Of a DNA stretch of 64,000 bases, positions 52,153 to 60,545 are shown piece by piece. Position 1 is the stretch's first letter. Each line of letters starts with the position of its first letter. The notes beneath the pieces were generated by a model that saw only the letters and a list, made by a program, of their open reading frames with translations, ran no database searches and was not told the origin of the DNA. The translations under genes were made by a program, and so were the position numbers. Source of the stretch: Sphingobacterium corticibacterium (GTDB lineage Bacteria > Bacteroidota > Bacteroidia > Sphingobacteriales > Sphingobacteriaceae); the NCBI RefSeq assembly GCF_004208525.1, contig NZ_SGIT01000007.1, positions 1-64,000 on the forward strand, in the 5' to 3' direction.

Positions 52153-53025
52153 ATGTGGAACAACAAATTAGATATTTATGAGAAAGAATGGCTGGATGTC
52201 GTTTTTTCTTCCCGCAACCAAACTTATGGTGCGTATGATTTACGGCGTCAATCTGCTGCGGCCACGAATAAAGCCTTGCTTATGGTTATGTTCGCTGTTG
52301 CCTTACTGGTAGGTGGAAAATATGCTTATGACCGGATGCCGGGTAGCTCTTCGACCCCGATAATTGAAAACAATATACCTGTGACACTTGATCATTTGGC
52401 GGTTCCTGAAATACCGAAAGAAGAGGAAGTAATCCTTCCTGCAGAACAACCTGTCCAAAAGATCGCACAAGACCCACCTGCACAGGAACTGATCCGTTTT
52501 GTAGAACCTGTGATAACCGATCGTAATAGAGCAGTAGAGGATGTTGCCTCGCAAGATGATCTAAAAGACAAGATGACTGCTCGGCTTACGCTTAAACCAG
52601 TGAAGGGTGGTTCTTTTGTTGCAAAAGGGGAATTTGGTCCTACGAAAGAACTAGGCAACATCACCGGAACAGCCACAGGTGATCCCGATGGTGGTACATT
52701 AAATAATGGGGAACCGTTTGTGTCGGTACAGGTGATGCCAGAACCCATGGGCGGTATGGCTGCATTTGTCAACTGGGTAGGAAAGAACTATGCGTATCCC
52801 GATAGGGCGTTGGATCAAGGGATTAAAGGGAGCGTAATTGCTACGTTTGTGGTGGAAACAGATGGCTCTTTAACCGATATCACGATATTGCGGGATATCG
52901 GTTTCGGTACAGGTGATGAGGCTATCCGCGTGTTGAAAAAAGCGGCAAAGTGGAAGCCGGGTGTTCAAAACGGCGTGCCTGTTAGAGTCAAATATACATT
53001 GCCGATCAAATTGAGTACATTTTAA
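52153..53025 (+). CDS. TonB-like energy transducer
   Basis: A 290-residue TonB protein. A cytoplasmic N-terminus (LDIYEKEWLDVVFSSRNQTY) precedes one transmembrane helix (about 40-58, ALLMVMFAVALLVGGKYAY). A Pro/Glu-rich spacer (EIPKEEEVILPAEQPVQ) leads to the C-terminal TonB domain (about 200-290, AFVNWVGKNYAYPDRALDQG and GSVIATFVVETDGS). It couples the proton gradient, with ExbB/ExbD, to TonB-dependent receptors such as SusC. It precedes gldL by 176 nt, a gap containing a weak hairpin (CAAAAC with GTTTTG, 53030-53044). Confidence 0.9.
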   Translation: MWNNKLDIYEKEWLDVVFSSRNQTYGAYDLRRQSAAATNKALLMVMFAVALLVGGKYAYDRMPGSSSTPIIENNIPVTLDHLAVPEIPKEEEVILPAEQPVQKIAQDPPAQELIRFVEPVITDRNRAVEDVASQDDLKDKMTARLTLKPVKGGSFVAKGEFGPTKELGNITGTATGDPDGGTLNNGEPFVSVQVMPEPMGGMAAFVNWVGKNYAYPDRALDQGIKGSVIATFVVETDGSLTDITILRDIGFGTGDEAIRVLKKAAKWKPGVQNGVPVRVKYTLPIKLSTF

Positions 53026-53201
53026 TGACCAAAACACTGTTTTGTCTGTATTTTAACGCGGTTTTGTCTATCATGCTAAACGAAGCGAAGAATCTTAAAT
53101 CTTACCGCTTGTAATTTATGGTATTTTTATTGCTAGTACTTTGAGATCGTTTTAATATATCGTTAGCGAGGCGTCATAGTGCTACTAAAAATGAATAAAA
53201 T

Positions 53202-54017
53202 ATGAGTTTAAAGAAAAAAGACAATTCAAGATGGTTACACGTTGCTATCTCTTGGGGAGCTAGTATCGTTATTGTTGGTGTTCTGTTTAAAATACTTTAT
53301 ATAGGAGGCTCATTTGCCAACTATATGATTGGTATTGGTTTAGCGGTGGAAGCTTTTCTGTTTTTCCTAATGGGGTTCAATCCGCCGCCAAAAGAACCCG
53401 CATGGGAGAGGGTATATCCTGAATTGGACGAGGATTACGCCGGAGAGTTGCCGCAGCGATCTGCTGCACTTAGCCATCAACCAGCAGGGCCGTCGGCGAC
53501 AGCGGCGTTAGACAAGATGTTTGCGGAGGCAAAGATAGAGCCTGTACTGATTGAAAACCTGGGAAGAGGTTTGCGTGATTTTAGCGATAAAGTATCGGCT
53601 ATCAACCAAATATCAGATGTGTCGTTTGCAGCCAACGAATTTACGGAGAAGTTGAAGCATGCGAGCTCGAAGTTTGATAATCTCAGCATGGCTTTTGAAA
53701 AAGCATCTGCCAATCTCGTAGCGATGTCCAATACGAACACAGATACCGCCGGTTACCACCAACAGGTACAAAACCTCACGAACAACTTACAATCGTTGAA
53801 TGCGATGTACGAACGGGAATTACGGGATTCGGCATCTCATCTACAGTCCATGAACCAATTCTATGAAAGCTTAAGTTATACGATGAAAAACTTCAACGAA
53901 TCCCTAGATGACTCGAAGGTGTTTAAAGAAGAAGTAAACAAGCTGGCGAAGAATCTAGCTGCTTTGAATACCGTGTATGGCGGTATGTTGACGGCCATGA
54001 ATCAGCCACGTGTGTAG
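53202..54017 (+). CDS. gldL: Type IX secretion/gliding inner-membrane motor protein GldL
   Basis: A 271-residue inner-membrane protein. Two transmembrane helices (about 12-32, HVAISWGASIVIVGVLFKIL; about 38-57, YMIGIGLAVEAFLFFLMGF) precede a cytoplasmic coiled-coil region with many Ala/Asn/Lys heptads (to about 260). GldL with GldM forms the proton-driven motor of the type IX secretion system. The Glu in the second helix (LAVEAFLFF) is the proton-pathway type. It is 31 nt upstream of gldM. Confidence 0.95.
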   Translation: MSLKKKDNSRWLHVAISWGASIVIVGVLFKILYIGGSFANYMIGIGLAVEAFLFFLMGFNPPPKEPAWERVYPELDEDYAGELPQRSAALSHQPAGPSATAALDKMFAEAKIEPVLIENLGRGLRDFSDKVSAINQISDVSFAANEFTEKLKHASSKFDNLSMAFEKASANLVAMSNTNTDTAGYHQQVQNLTNNLQSLNAMYERELRDSASHLQSMNQFYESLSYTMKNFNESLDDSKVFKEEVNKLAKNLAALNTVYGGMLTAMNQPRV

Positions 54018-54048
54018 GAAAATCATTTTATAACAAAAAAAGAAAAGA

Positions 54049-55587
54049 ATGGCTTACGGAAGAGAGACGCCAAGGCAACGCATGATCAATATTTTATATT
54101 TGGTATTGCTAGCCCTACTCGCATTAAATGTACCAAACTCCATATTAGATGCTTTTAAGAATATTAATGACAGTCTTGAAGCTTCTAAAACCAATGTCGA
54201 CAATTCTGTCGAACAGTTGTTTGCCGCATTTGAGAGTACAAAACTAAAAGAAGAACCAGAACGGGCGAAGCCTATATACGAACAGGCTAAACAGGCTCGC
54301 GCTGTTGTAGATGAACTGAATCAATACATTAATGAATTGAAGCAGGAATTTGAGAAACAGGGCGGCGGATATGATGAAGATACCGGTGATTTGGTACGTC
54401 GTGAAAACGCAGATATTGCGCCGCATCTGATGATTAACGGCAAAAGAGGGGTGGAATTAAAAGAGAAGATAAACAGTACCCGTGAAAAACTGTTGTCGTT
54501 ATTAAATGAAGACGACCGAAAATCGGTTTCGTTTTCCTTGGAAGCACAAGATCCAGAAAAGTCTGCAAATGGCAAAAGAAAGTGGGAAGAGGTTAACTTT
54601 GGAAGCGGAACGCCTTTGACGGCAGCAATGACTACGCTGACTAAAATACAAGTCGATGCGCAGAATGCGGAATCCGATGTCGTAAAGCTAATTTTGGGCA
54701 AAATGGATCAAGCTGTGGTGAATTTGGATAAATTTGCAGCAGTAGCGGTAGCGCCTACATCCTATCTTGTCCAGGGGCAGCCTTATACAGCAGAAGTTTT
54801 CTTGACGGCTTCAGATTCTAAATCGGAGCCAGCGATCAGTGTAAATGGAAGTGCGTTAAACGTAGTGGATGGAAAAGGTGTCTATACGGTGCCTACCAAC
54901 CAAGAGGGTATTTTCACCTGGACAGGAACGATTAAAGTGCAACAAACGGACGGTACGGTTAAGGAATACCGTACACCGGAACAGACTTATCAAGTTGCTA
55001 GACCATCGGCGGTTGTTTCACCAGATAAAATGAATGTGCTGTATATAGGTGTCAGCAACCCTATTTCTGTTTCTGCACCAGGCACACCTACAAATAAGAT
55101 CAATGTAAGCATGAATGGTGGTGGAGGTAGGATTTCTGGCTCTGGTGGAAAATATAATGTTACGGTAAGTTCACCTGGAACGGCTCGCATATCGGTATCC
55201 GCCGAAGTGGCACCGGGCAAAACACAGACGTTGAGTACAACAGAGTTTCGCGTAAAAAGAATTCCGGATCCAATTGCTAAATTCGGAGGAAAGACAGGGG
55301 GCAATATGGCGACCGTGGCAATCAAAGCACAAAATGCTGTTTTTGCCTCGTTGGATAACTTTGACTTCGATGCCAAATTTAACGTCACTAAATTTAGTAT
55401 GATCATTGCCAAACCGAGGGCAGATGCTATTGTACTTTCTACCAATGGCGGAACGTTAAGCTCCAGTATGAAAACCGCGTTGAACGGAATCGTTCCGGGA
55501 ACCAGAGTGATATTTGATAATATTATTGCGGTAGGTCCTGATGGATCTCCAAGACAATTGAACGCTGTTGCGTTAACAGCGAACTAG
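54049..55587 (+). CDS. gldM: Type IX secretion/gliding motor protein GldM
   Basis: A 512-residue protein. One N-terminal transmembrane helix (ILYLVLLALLALNVPNSIL) is preceded by RETPRQRMIN. A long periplasmic region has four beta-rich domains (from about 225, for example YLVQGQPYTAEVFL and PDKMNVLYIGVSNPISVS) that reach towards the GldK/GldN rings. The opening MAYGRETPRQRMINILYLVL is the conserved GldM/PorM start. It ends in the opposite direction to gldN, with a shared terminator. Confidence 0.96.
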   Translation: MAYGRETPRQRMINILYLVLLALLALNVPNSILDAFKNINDSLEASKTNVDNSVEQLFAAFESTKLKEEPERAKPIYEQAKQARAVVDELNQYINELKQEFEKQGGGYDEDTGDLVRRENADIAPHLMINGKRGVELKEKINSTREKLLSLLNEDDRKSVSFSLEAQDPEKSANGKRKWEEVNFGSGTPLTAAMTTLTKIQVDAQNAESDVVKLILGKMDQAVVNLDKFAAVAVAPTSYLVQGQPYTAEVFLTASDSKSEPAISVNGSALNVVDGKGVYTVPTNQEGIFTWTGTIKVQQTDGTVKEYRTPEQTYQVARPSAVVSPDKMNVLYIGVSNPISVSAPGTPTNKINVSMNGGGGRISGSGGKYNVTVSSPGTARISVSAEVAPGKTQTLSTTEFRVKRIPDPIAKFGGKTGGNMATVAIKAQNAVFASLDNFDFDAKFNVTKFSMIIAKPRADAIVLSTNGGTLSSSMKTALNGIVPGTRVIFDNIIAVGPDGSPRQLNAVALTAN

Positions 55588-55606
55588 TAGAAAAGTTGCA
55601 AATAAT

Positions 55607-55640
55607 AAAAAATGCCACTCGTTTTCGAGTGGCATTTTTT
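55607..55640 (+). terminator. Bidirectional terminator between gldM and gldN
   Basis: A 15-bp stem (AAAAAATGCCACTCG with CGAGTGGCATTTTTT) with a TTTT loop ends in T tracts on both strands. Confidence 0.95.
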
Positions 55641-55662
55641 ATTATATCTATGCTATCAGCAA

Positions 55663-56805
55663 TTATTCCAACTCTTCTGTTTGCGTTATGGGTTGCTGTT
55701 CTTGTGTTGGAGGTTCTTGACTTTCTGTCTCTGACCCTGTTTCTTCTTCAGCAGTTGTCGTTGTCGGCGAACTTGATGGATTGCTGGTAGACGGCGTATT
55801 GTTTTGTCGTTGCACCGGTGGCTGGTAATTTTCAAGTTCTTCAGGATTTACACCTTTTGGTGCAGACCAAAGTTTTTCTTTATAAGTTTCCAGTTTATCT
55901 TCGATTTGTTGGGCTTCTTGCAGCTGCTGTAAGGCGTTTTCTGCATATTGTGCCTCTTGGCGCATCGCACTAGGAGAGGATTCCCGAATAATGGAGCTAG
56001 CAAATTTTCGTTGAACGAATAGATCATCCATACTCATGTCATACAGACCCCTATCGGGGTCAGAGACATCCACCTTAACAAGTGTATACCTTAGTTGCGG
56101 GAAATATAACCAAAAAGCAGGTGTTGACCCTATAGATTCCGCTAATTCGGCAGATGAAGAAATATCCATCAACGGAGCTACGCCGATAATCCGTGTTTCG
56201 AGACGCCCGCGTTGCTTATCGAAGAAAATATCTTCTTTGATTCTGAATTTGGTAACACGTTCCGGATTGAACTCATTCAAGGTCATCTGGGCATCAATTT
56301 GATTTCCTTCATCGTCAAAAATAGGTACTAAAACGCTGTCCGCAAACTGTGCGACACCTTGACTAGCCGTCATTTTTGTTTTGAAAGTATCGTCTTCTGG
56401 GCTGTATGGTGTCAATTTTCCTTCGTTTATTCCGTTCATGATGGCTTCAATTAAGGATGCGCCCGGAATGGCATAAATATAATTCTCTTCGTTGGATAAA
56501 TCGATATCTCTCCAGACCCGTTTGTAAAAGCGGATATTTTTCATATTCACCTTAGGATAGGCAAATGGAACGGCATCTTCTAGATTATTCGCTTGGTAGA
56601 AACCATCGGTTGTTGGAATTGTATCCATCAATATATCCTGACTACTCGTATCGTATAGAGGAGTCTGTTGCTGATTACTCAGAAAAACATCCTCTGTAAG
56701 CGTATCCAACGTTGTGGTGTCCTGTTGCGGTGGAATATCTACTTCCTGCTGTGCAATAACATGATTAAACCCACATATTAAAGCGATTGTGACTAGTGCT
56801 TTCAT
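55663..56805 (-). CDS. gldN: Type IX secretion/gliding ring protein GldN
   Basis: A 380-residue exported protein (signal MKALVTIALICGFNHVIA). The core (about 105-300) has NIRFYKRVWRDIDLSNEENYIY, FRIKEDIFFDKQRG and PAFWLYFPQLRYTLVKVDV, typical of GldN/PorN, which forms the periplasmic ring with GldK. The tail is long and Pro/Gln/Thr-rich (about 320-380), unusual for the family. The start at 56805 is chosen for a clean signal peptide; an ATG at 56838 is possible. It follows gldK by 36 nt but faces gldM. Confidence 0.9.
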   Translation of the reverse strand: MKALVTIALICGFNHVIAQQEVDIPPQQDTTTLDTLTEDVFLSNQQQTPLYDTSSQDILMDTIPTTDGFYQANNLEDAVPFAYPKVNMKNIRFYKRVWRDIDLSNEENYIYAIPGASLIEAIMNGINEGKLTPYSPEDDTFKTKMTASQGVAQFADSVLVPIFDDEGNQIDAQMTLNEFNPERVTKFRIKEDIFFDKQRGRLETRIIGVAPLMDISSSAELAESIGSTPAFWLYFPQLRYTLVKVDVSDPDRGLYDMSMDDLFVQRKFASSIIRESSPSAMRQEAQYAENALQQLQEAQQIEDKLETYKEKLWSAPKGVNPEELENYQPPVQRQNNTPSTSNPSSSPTTTTAEEETGSETESQEPPTQEQQPITQTEELE

Positions 56806-56841
56806 CTCTGCTAAATTTCTTATAGTTCTACACTTCATCTT

Positions 56842-58140
56842 TTAATATCTCCTTGTTTTACTTTGATCGGTTGGCATTTCAAAGGCAGACATCACACAGC
56901 GGAATCCGATGTAGGAATGGGGTTCATATTCGACCACATAATTACGCGTTTCGCTATTTAACTGTTCGCCGTTATCTTTCCACGAACCACCTCTTACCAC
57001 TTTTCTTTTGAGAGCGTCGCTGTCACTTTCATCGGCATCGTATAATAAAACGGGGTTCAAGTCATTGACAAAAGCAATAGCCGACGGGCTATACGCATCG
57101 AGTGTCCATTCAGACACGTTTCCTGCCATATTGTAAATGCCAAAAGCGTTCGGTGTATATGATTTTGCAGGTACGGTAAAGGTAGCCCCATCTTGCGAAT
57201 AGGTACCTTCTCCCTGTTTGTAGTTGACGGCTAATTTCTTTTTGCCCTCTTTGCCGTCAATCGTTAGGCGAGTTCCAGATATGGTATCACGTGGATCTAG
57301 TTTACCCTCGGCGGCGTATTGCCACTGTGCTTCTGTCGGTAAACTGAATGTAAGATGATAGCCACTTAAATAAGAATTTTTCATAATGTTTGCCATCAAC
57401 TCCTTTCCCCGCCAGTCTGTATAAGCTCTTGCCTGTTTCCATGTTACCCCTACGATCGGATAATAATCAAACGACTCATGAGTAAAGTAATTGGCGTCCA
57501 TGGAAGCTAACTGGGCATTTGGAAAATCTTTAGACCAGATATCCTCTATAGGCATTACGGGTACTGTATCCGTTACATATTCTGTTTCTTCACGCCCATT
57601 AGACTTCAAATACGAAAACCGATACTTAACAGCTTCTTCGTTTAATGCCCTGCGCGCGCCTTTCATGACGACCATCGGCGTCAGTCTTTCTTGAATGGAG
57701 GGATCGTTACTACGCCATAAGGGAGAAACGCGCTTAACGCGCTTCCAATCGATTCGTCGTTGGCCGTCCTCACCGACAATATCCAAAAAGTACTGGTCAT
57801 CGTTTAAATAATCTGTTACCGCAACTGAATCGGCTACCCAGTTTACAAATTCCCGATACTGTTTGTTGGTAACTTCGGTTTCATCAATAAAGAATGCACT
57901 CAGACTAATATTTTTACCCACATTCCCACTATCTAAAGAACTCTTATAGAGAATGGTTCCAGATGGAACATACACCATGCCTGGAGGCGCAGGTAGTTTA
58001 CCGCCTCGAAAAGCAGATACTTTGGGAGCATTATAGAAATTGTTTGATTTACAAGCCGCGACGACTATTAAGGATGTTAACAGAGCGATAACAATAGTCC
58101 GAGGCTGGGCTAATCTGTGTCTCAAATTCTTCTTATTCAT
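56842..58140 (-). CDS. gldK: Type IX secretion/gliding lipoprotein GldK
   Basis: A 432-residue lipoprotein. The lipobox VVAAC (Cys30) is followed by a formylglycine-generating-enzyme-like (FGE/sulfatase-modifying) domain: PAPPGMVYVPSGTILYKSSL, FIDETEVTNKQYREFVNW, LPTEAQWQYAAEG, YNMAGNVSEWTLDAYS, and RGGSWKDNGEQ. GldK/PorK anchors the ring at the outer membrane. The catalytic FGE cysteines are absent, as usual for GldK. It is 33 nt downstream of a beta-barrel gene on the same strand. Confidence 0.95.
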   Translation of the reverse strand: MNKKNLRHRLAQPRTIVIALLTSLIVVAACKSNNFYNAPKVSAFRGGKLPAPPGMVYVPSGTILYKSSLDSGNVGKNISLSAFFIDETEVTNKQYREFVNWVADSVAVTDYLNDDQYFLDIVGEDGQRRIDWKRVKRVSPLWRSNDPSIQERLTPMVVMKGARRALNEEAVKYRFSYLKSNGREETEYVTDTVPVMPIEDIWSKDFPNAQLASMDANYFTHESFDYYPIVGVTWKQARAYTDWRGKELMANIMKNSYLSGYHLTFSLPTEAQWQYAAEGKLDPRDTISGTRLTIDGKEGKKKLAVNYKQGEGTYSQDGATFTVPAKSYTPNAFGIYNMAGNVSEWTLDAYSPSAIAFVNDLNPVLLYDADESDSDALKRKVVRGGSWKDNGEQLNSETRNYVVEYEPHSYIGFRCVMSAFEMPTDQSKTRRY

Positions 58141-58173
58141 TATAATAAATTTATAAGCTATGGATGTTTGATA

Positions 58174-58866
58174 CTAATTACGATTAAACAAGGCTAATTT
58201 TACGCCTAAAGAAAGATAGGAGTACTGGTCCATCTTGCTGTTAATAACACCATCAACATTATCTTTTGGAAGCAAGGATTGTTGATAATTGATGTTGATT
58301 GCCCAACGTGGACCGTAAAGTGTTCGTCCTATCGGTATATCTAAACCGATGTTGAAAGGAATGGCCAATTGATAGGCGTTTAAATCTTCGGAAATTTCTC
58401 CTCCCACATTTTCGATTGATGTCCGATAGCTACCGTCTATGCGGTGATTAATATTGTTTTTCATTGCCCCTACACCAGCACCTACATAGATGTTAGCCAG
58501 AATCTTACTAAATGTGCTTGCACCTAGTGTATAGTAGCTGTAGTTGGCTGGAAGGGATAGAAACTGACCGAGCCTGACTTTCGCATTGGCATTGATGGCG
58601 AAGTAACGGTTCTCGAAATCGCTATTCCATCCATAAGCACTTAACATCCCTTTTTCGCCTTTCACACCGACCGAGATAAAAGGAGTTATTAATCCTTCGG
58701 CTTCTAAGTATCCCGCAAATCGCGTGTCGGTATTTCCCAAATCGGCCCAGACCATGGTCCCACCTGCACCCGCCCCTATACTTATAGGACGAGAAAATTG
58801 AGCAAAAACAGCTTGTGTCGAGAAAAAAGCGAACAAAACAAAAGCGGAAAATATACCTTTTTTCAT
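58174..58866 (-). CDS. Outer-membrane beta-barrel protein upstream of gldK (PorG-like?)
   Basis: A 230-residue secreted protein (signal MKKGIFSAFVLFAFFSTQAVFA). The mature part has regular amphipathic strands (NYSYYTLGASTFSKILANIY, RWAININYQQSLLP) and a final strand YLSLGVKLALF, indicating a beta-barrel of eight or more strands. It precedes gldK (33 nt) and is probably cotranscribed with gldK-gldN. PorG of Porphyromonas gingivalis is a similar-sized barrel that touches the PorK/PorN ring, so this may be its counterpart; that is inference. Confidence 0.75.
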   Translation of the reverse strand: MKKGIFSAFVLFAFFSTQAVFAQFSRPISIGAGAGGTMVWADLGNTDTRFAGYLEAEGLITPFISVGVKGEKGMLSAYGWNSDFENRYFAINANAKVRLGQFLSLPANYSYYTLGASTFSKILANIYVGAGVGAMKNNINHRIDGSYRTSIENVGGEISEDLNAYQLAIPFNIGLDIPIGRTLYGPRWAININYQQSLLPKDNVDGVINSKMDQYSYLSLGVKLALFNRN

Positions 58867-58967
58867 TATATATAAATTGTTTTTTTAAAATCGATACTAG
58901 GAAAGCAATTATCTTGCCTTAATTTCTATGTTGTATTTTTTTTATTCTTTTTCCTATATTTAGCGCT

Positions 58968-59966
58968 ATGAAGATAGCTTTCTTTTCCACCCAGCCTTAT
59001 GACCGTATGTTTTTCAATCGCGAAAACCAAGACGAACGGTTTACATATCAGTTTTATGAAACACACTTAGGCCCGCATATTGTGCAAGCGGTAAACGATG
59101 TGGATGCGGTATGCGTTTTTGTGAACGATCGTGTGAACCGGGAAGTAATTGAAGTGCTCGCATCGCGTGGCGTGAAAATAATAGCATTGCGCTGTGCCGG
59201 CTTCAATAATGTAGATTTGGATGCAGCACGAGAATTTGGTATAGCTGTATGTCGTGTACCGGCCTATTCTCCGGAAGCAGTCGCAGAACATGCTATGGCA
59301 CTGCTCTTGACGTTGAACCGCAAAACGCACAAAGCCTACAACCGGGTGCGAGAACAAAATTTTTCGTTAAATGGTTTGTTAGGTTTCAACCTTCACGGAA
59401 AAACAATTGGTGTTGTTGGAACCGGGAAGATCGGCAAAGCCTTTTGTCGGGTAGCAAAAGGGTTTGGCTGTAAATTACTCGCTTTTGATATCTATGAAGA
59501 TGAACAACTAAAGGAAATGGGCGTGTCGTATGTTGATATGGATACGTTATACAGGTCTTCCGATATTATTTCGCTCCATTGTCCGCTAACGCCTGAGAAC
59601 AAACACATGATTAATAACACGTCCATACGACAAATGAAAGATGGTGTTGTGGTGTTAAATACCAGTCGAGGGGCGTTAATCGATACATCGGCAGTAATCG
59701 ACGCGTTAAAAACACGCAAAATCGGTGGTCTTGCTCTTGATGTGTACGAACAGGAAGAGAAATTGTTTTTTAAAGATTTAAGTGGTACCATCATCGAAGA
59801 TGATACGATTCAACGGCTGATGAGCTTTCCAAATGTATTGGTCACTGCCCATCAGGCATTCTTTACGGAAGAGGCTTTGACACAGATAGCTGGAACGACA
59901 CTTAGCAATATCGAAGGATTGCTCTTAGGACATGAACCGTCTAATAAACAAGCTATAGTGGTGTAG
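58968..59966 (+). CDS. D-2-hydroxyacid dehydrogenase (D-lactate dehydrogenase-like)
   Basis: A 332-residue NAD-dependent oxidoreductase. The Rossmann motif GVVGTGKIGKAFCRVAKGFG lies at about 147, with INNTSIRQMKDGVVVLNTSRG at about 217 (active-site Arg), DVYEQEEKLFF, and the catalytic His in LVTAHQAFFTEEAL. LdhA-type enzymes reduce pyruvate to D-lactate. It is divergent from the barrel/gldK operon. A near-consensus promoter (TTG-N21-TATATTTA, -7 at 58955-58962) lies only 6 nt before the ATG and is uncertain. Confidence 0.9.
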   Translation: MKIAFFSTQPYDRMFFNRENQDERFTYQFYETHLGPHIVQAVNDVDAVCVFVNDRVNREVIEVLASRGVKIIALRCAGFNNVDLDAAREFGIAVCRVPAYSPEAVAEHAMALLLTLNRKTHKAYNRVREQNFSLNGLLGFNLHGKTIGVVGTGKIGKAFCRVAKGFGCKLLAFDIYEDEQLKEMGVSYVDMDTLYRSSDIISLHCPLTPENKHMINNTSIRQMKDGVVVLNTSRGALIDTSAVIDALKTRKIGGLALDVYEQEEKLFFKDLSGTIIEDDTIQRLMSFPNVLVTAHQAFFTEEALTQIAGTTLSNIEGLLLGHEPSNKQAIVV

Positions 59967-59981
59967 ACACTACGATAGCAA

Positions 59982-60020
59982 TAAAAAGGAAGATATAGTC
60001 GGTGTAAAGCGACTATATCT
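59982..60020 (-). terminator. Terminator of the minus-strand iron-type cluster
   Basis: An 11-bp stem, AGATATAGTCG (59991-60001) with CGACTATATCT (60010-60020), is followed on the minus strand by TCCTTTTTATTG. It lies about 34 nt after the DUF2271 stop and ends that transcript; it also separates it from the convergent dehydrogenase gene. Confidence 0.8.
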
Positions 60021-60053
60021 CCATACGGAAAGGCTCATTAAATAACTGAAACA

Positions 60054-60539
60054 TCAATTACCACTAAATTTTACATACCTTATATAACCTTTGCCATCTG
60101 TTTTTGAAGACAGCCCTTCTTTAGTGAGCGGTACTTCTGCGTCCTTTTGGTAATAAGGATGATGCTCTACTGCACTTTCAAAACGGATCTTATAACCGGC
60201 ATTAATCTTGGATTTGTCGATATTAATGATTACAATGGTACGGTCTCCTCCAGATATAGATGCGCCCGTTATAGCGCTGATGTCCGTTGGTTTCTTTTTA
60301 TAAGCCTTATGTCATGCCTTGAGATCTGGGTACCATTTTTTGTCATCCCCTAGCACATACAGCGTTTTTTCGTATTCGTCGTTTTTGTTGATGAGCAATA
60401 CGACAATATAAGCACCTTCCCCTGTGTAATTGTTCAGCTGTAGCATGCACTTATATTTCGTACTAGGTTGTGCATATACTTGGACGGTCGAAATGATAAT
60501 AGCTAAGCAAGGTAATATGTATTTTATTTTTTGTAGCAT
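60054..60539 (-). pseudogene. DUF2271 protein gene interrupted by an in-frame TGA
   Basis: The frame starts at 60539 with a signal peptide (MLQKIKYILPCLAIIISTVQ) and continues YKCMLQLNNYTGEGAYIVVL, LYVLGDDKKWYPDLKA. At 60314-60312 there is TGA (codon 76), where homologues as I recall them have Trp. After it the same frame stays open to 60054: HKAYKKKPTDISAITGASIS, IVIINIDKSKINAGYKIRFE, ending YIRYVKFSGN. So one G-to-A change (TGG to TGA) cuts a complete about-161-residue DUF2271 protein. It would act in the periplasm, by context in iron or haem handling. It is 6 nt after the ankyrin gene. Confidence 0.88.
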
Positions 60540-60545
60540 ACGCCA

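Noticed and set aside
60312..60314. Reading the TGA in DUF2271 as selenocysteine.
   Set aside because: The expected residue is Trp by family pattern, no SECIS-like hairpin was noticed after it, and no selenium genes are nearby.
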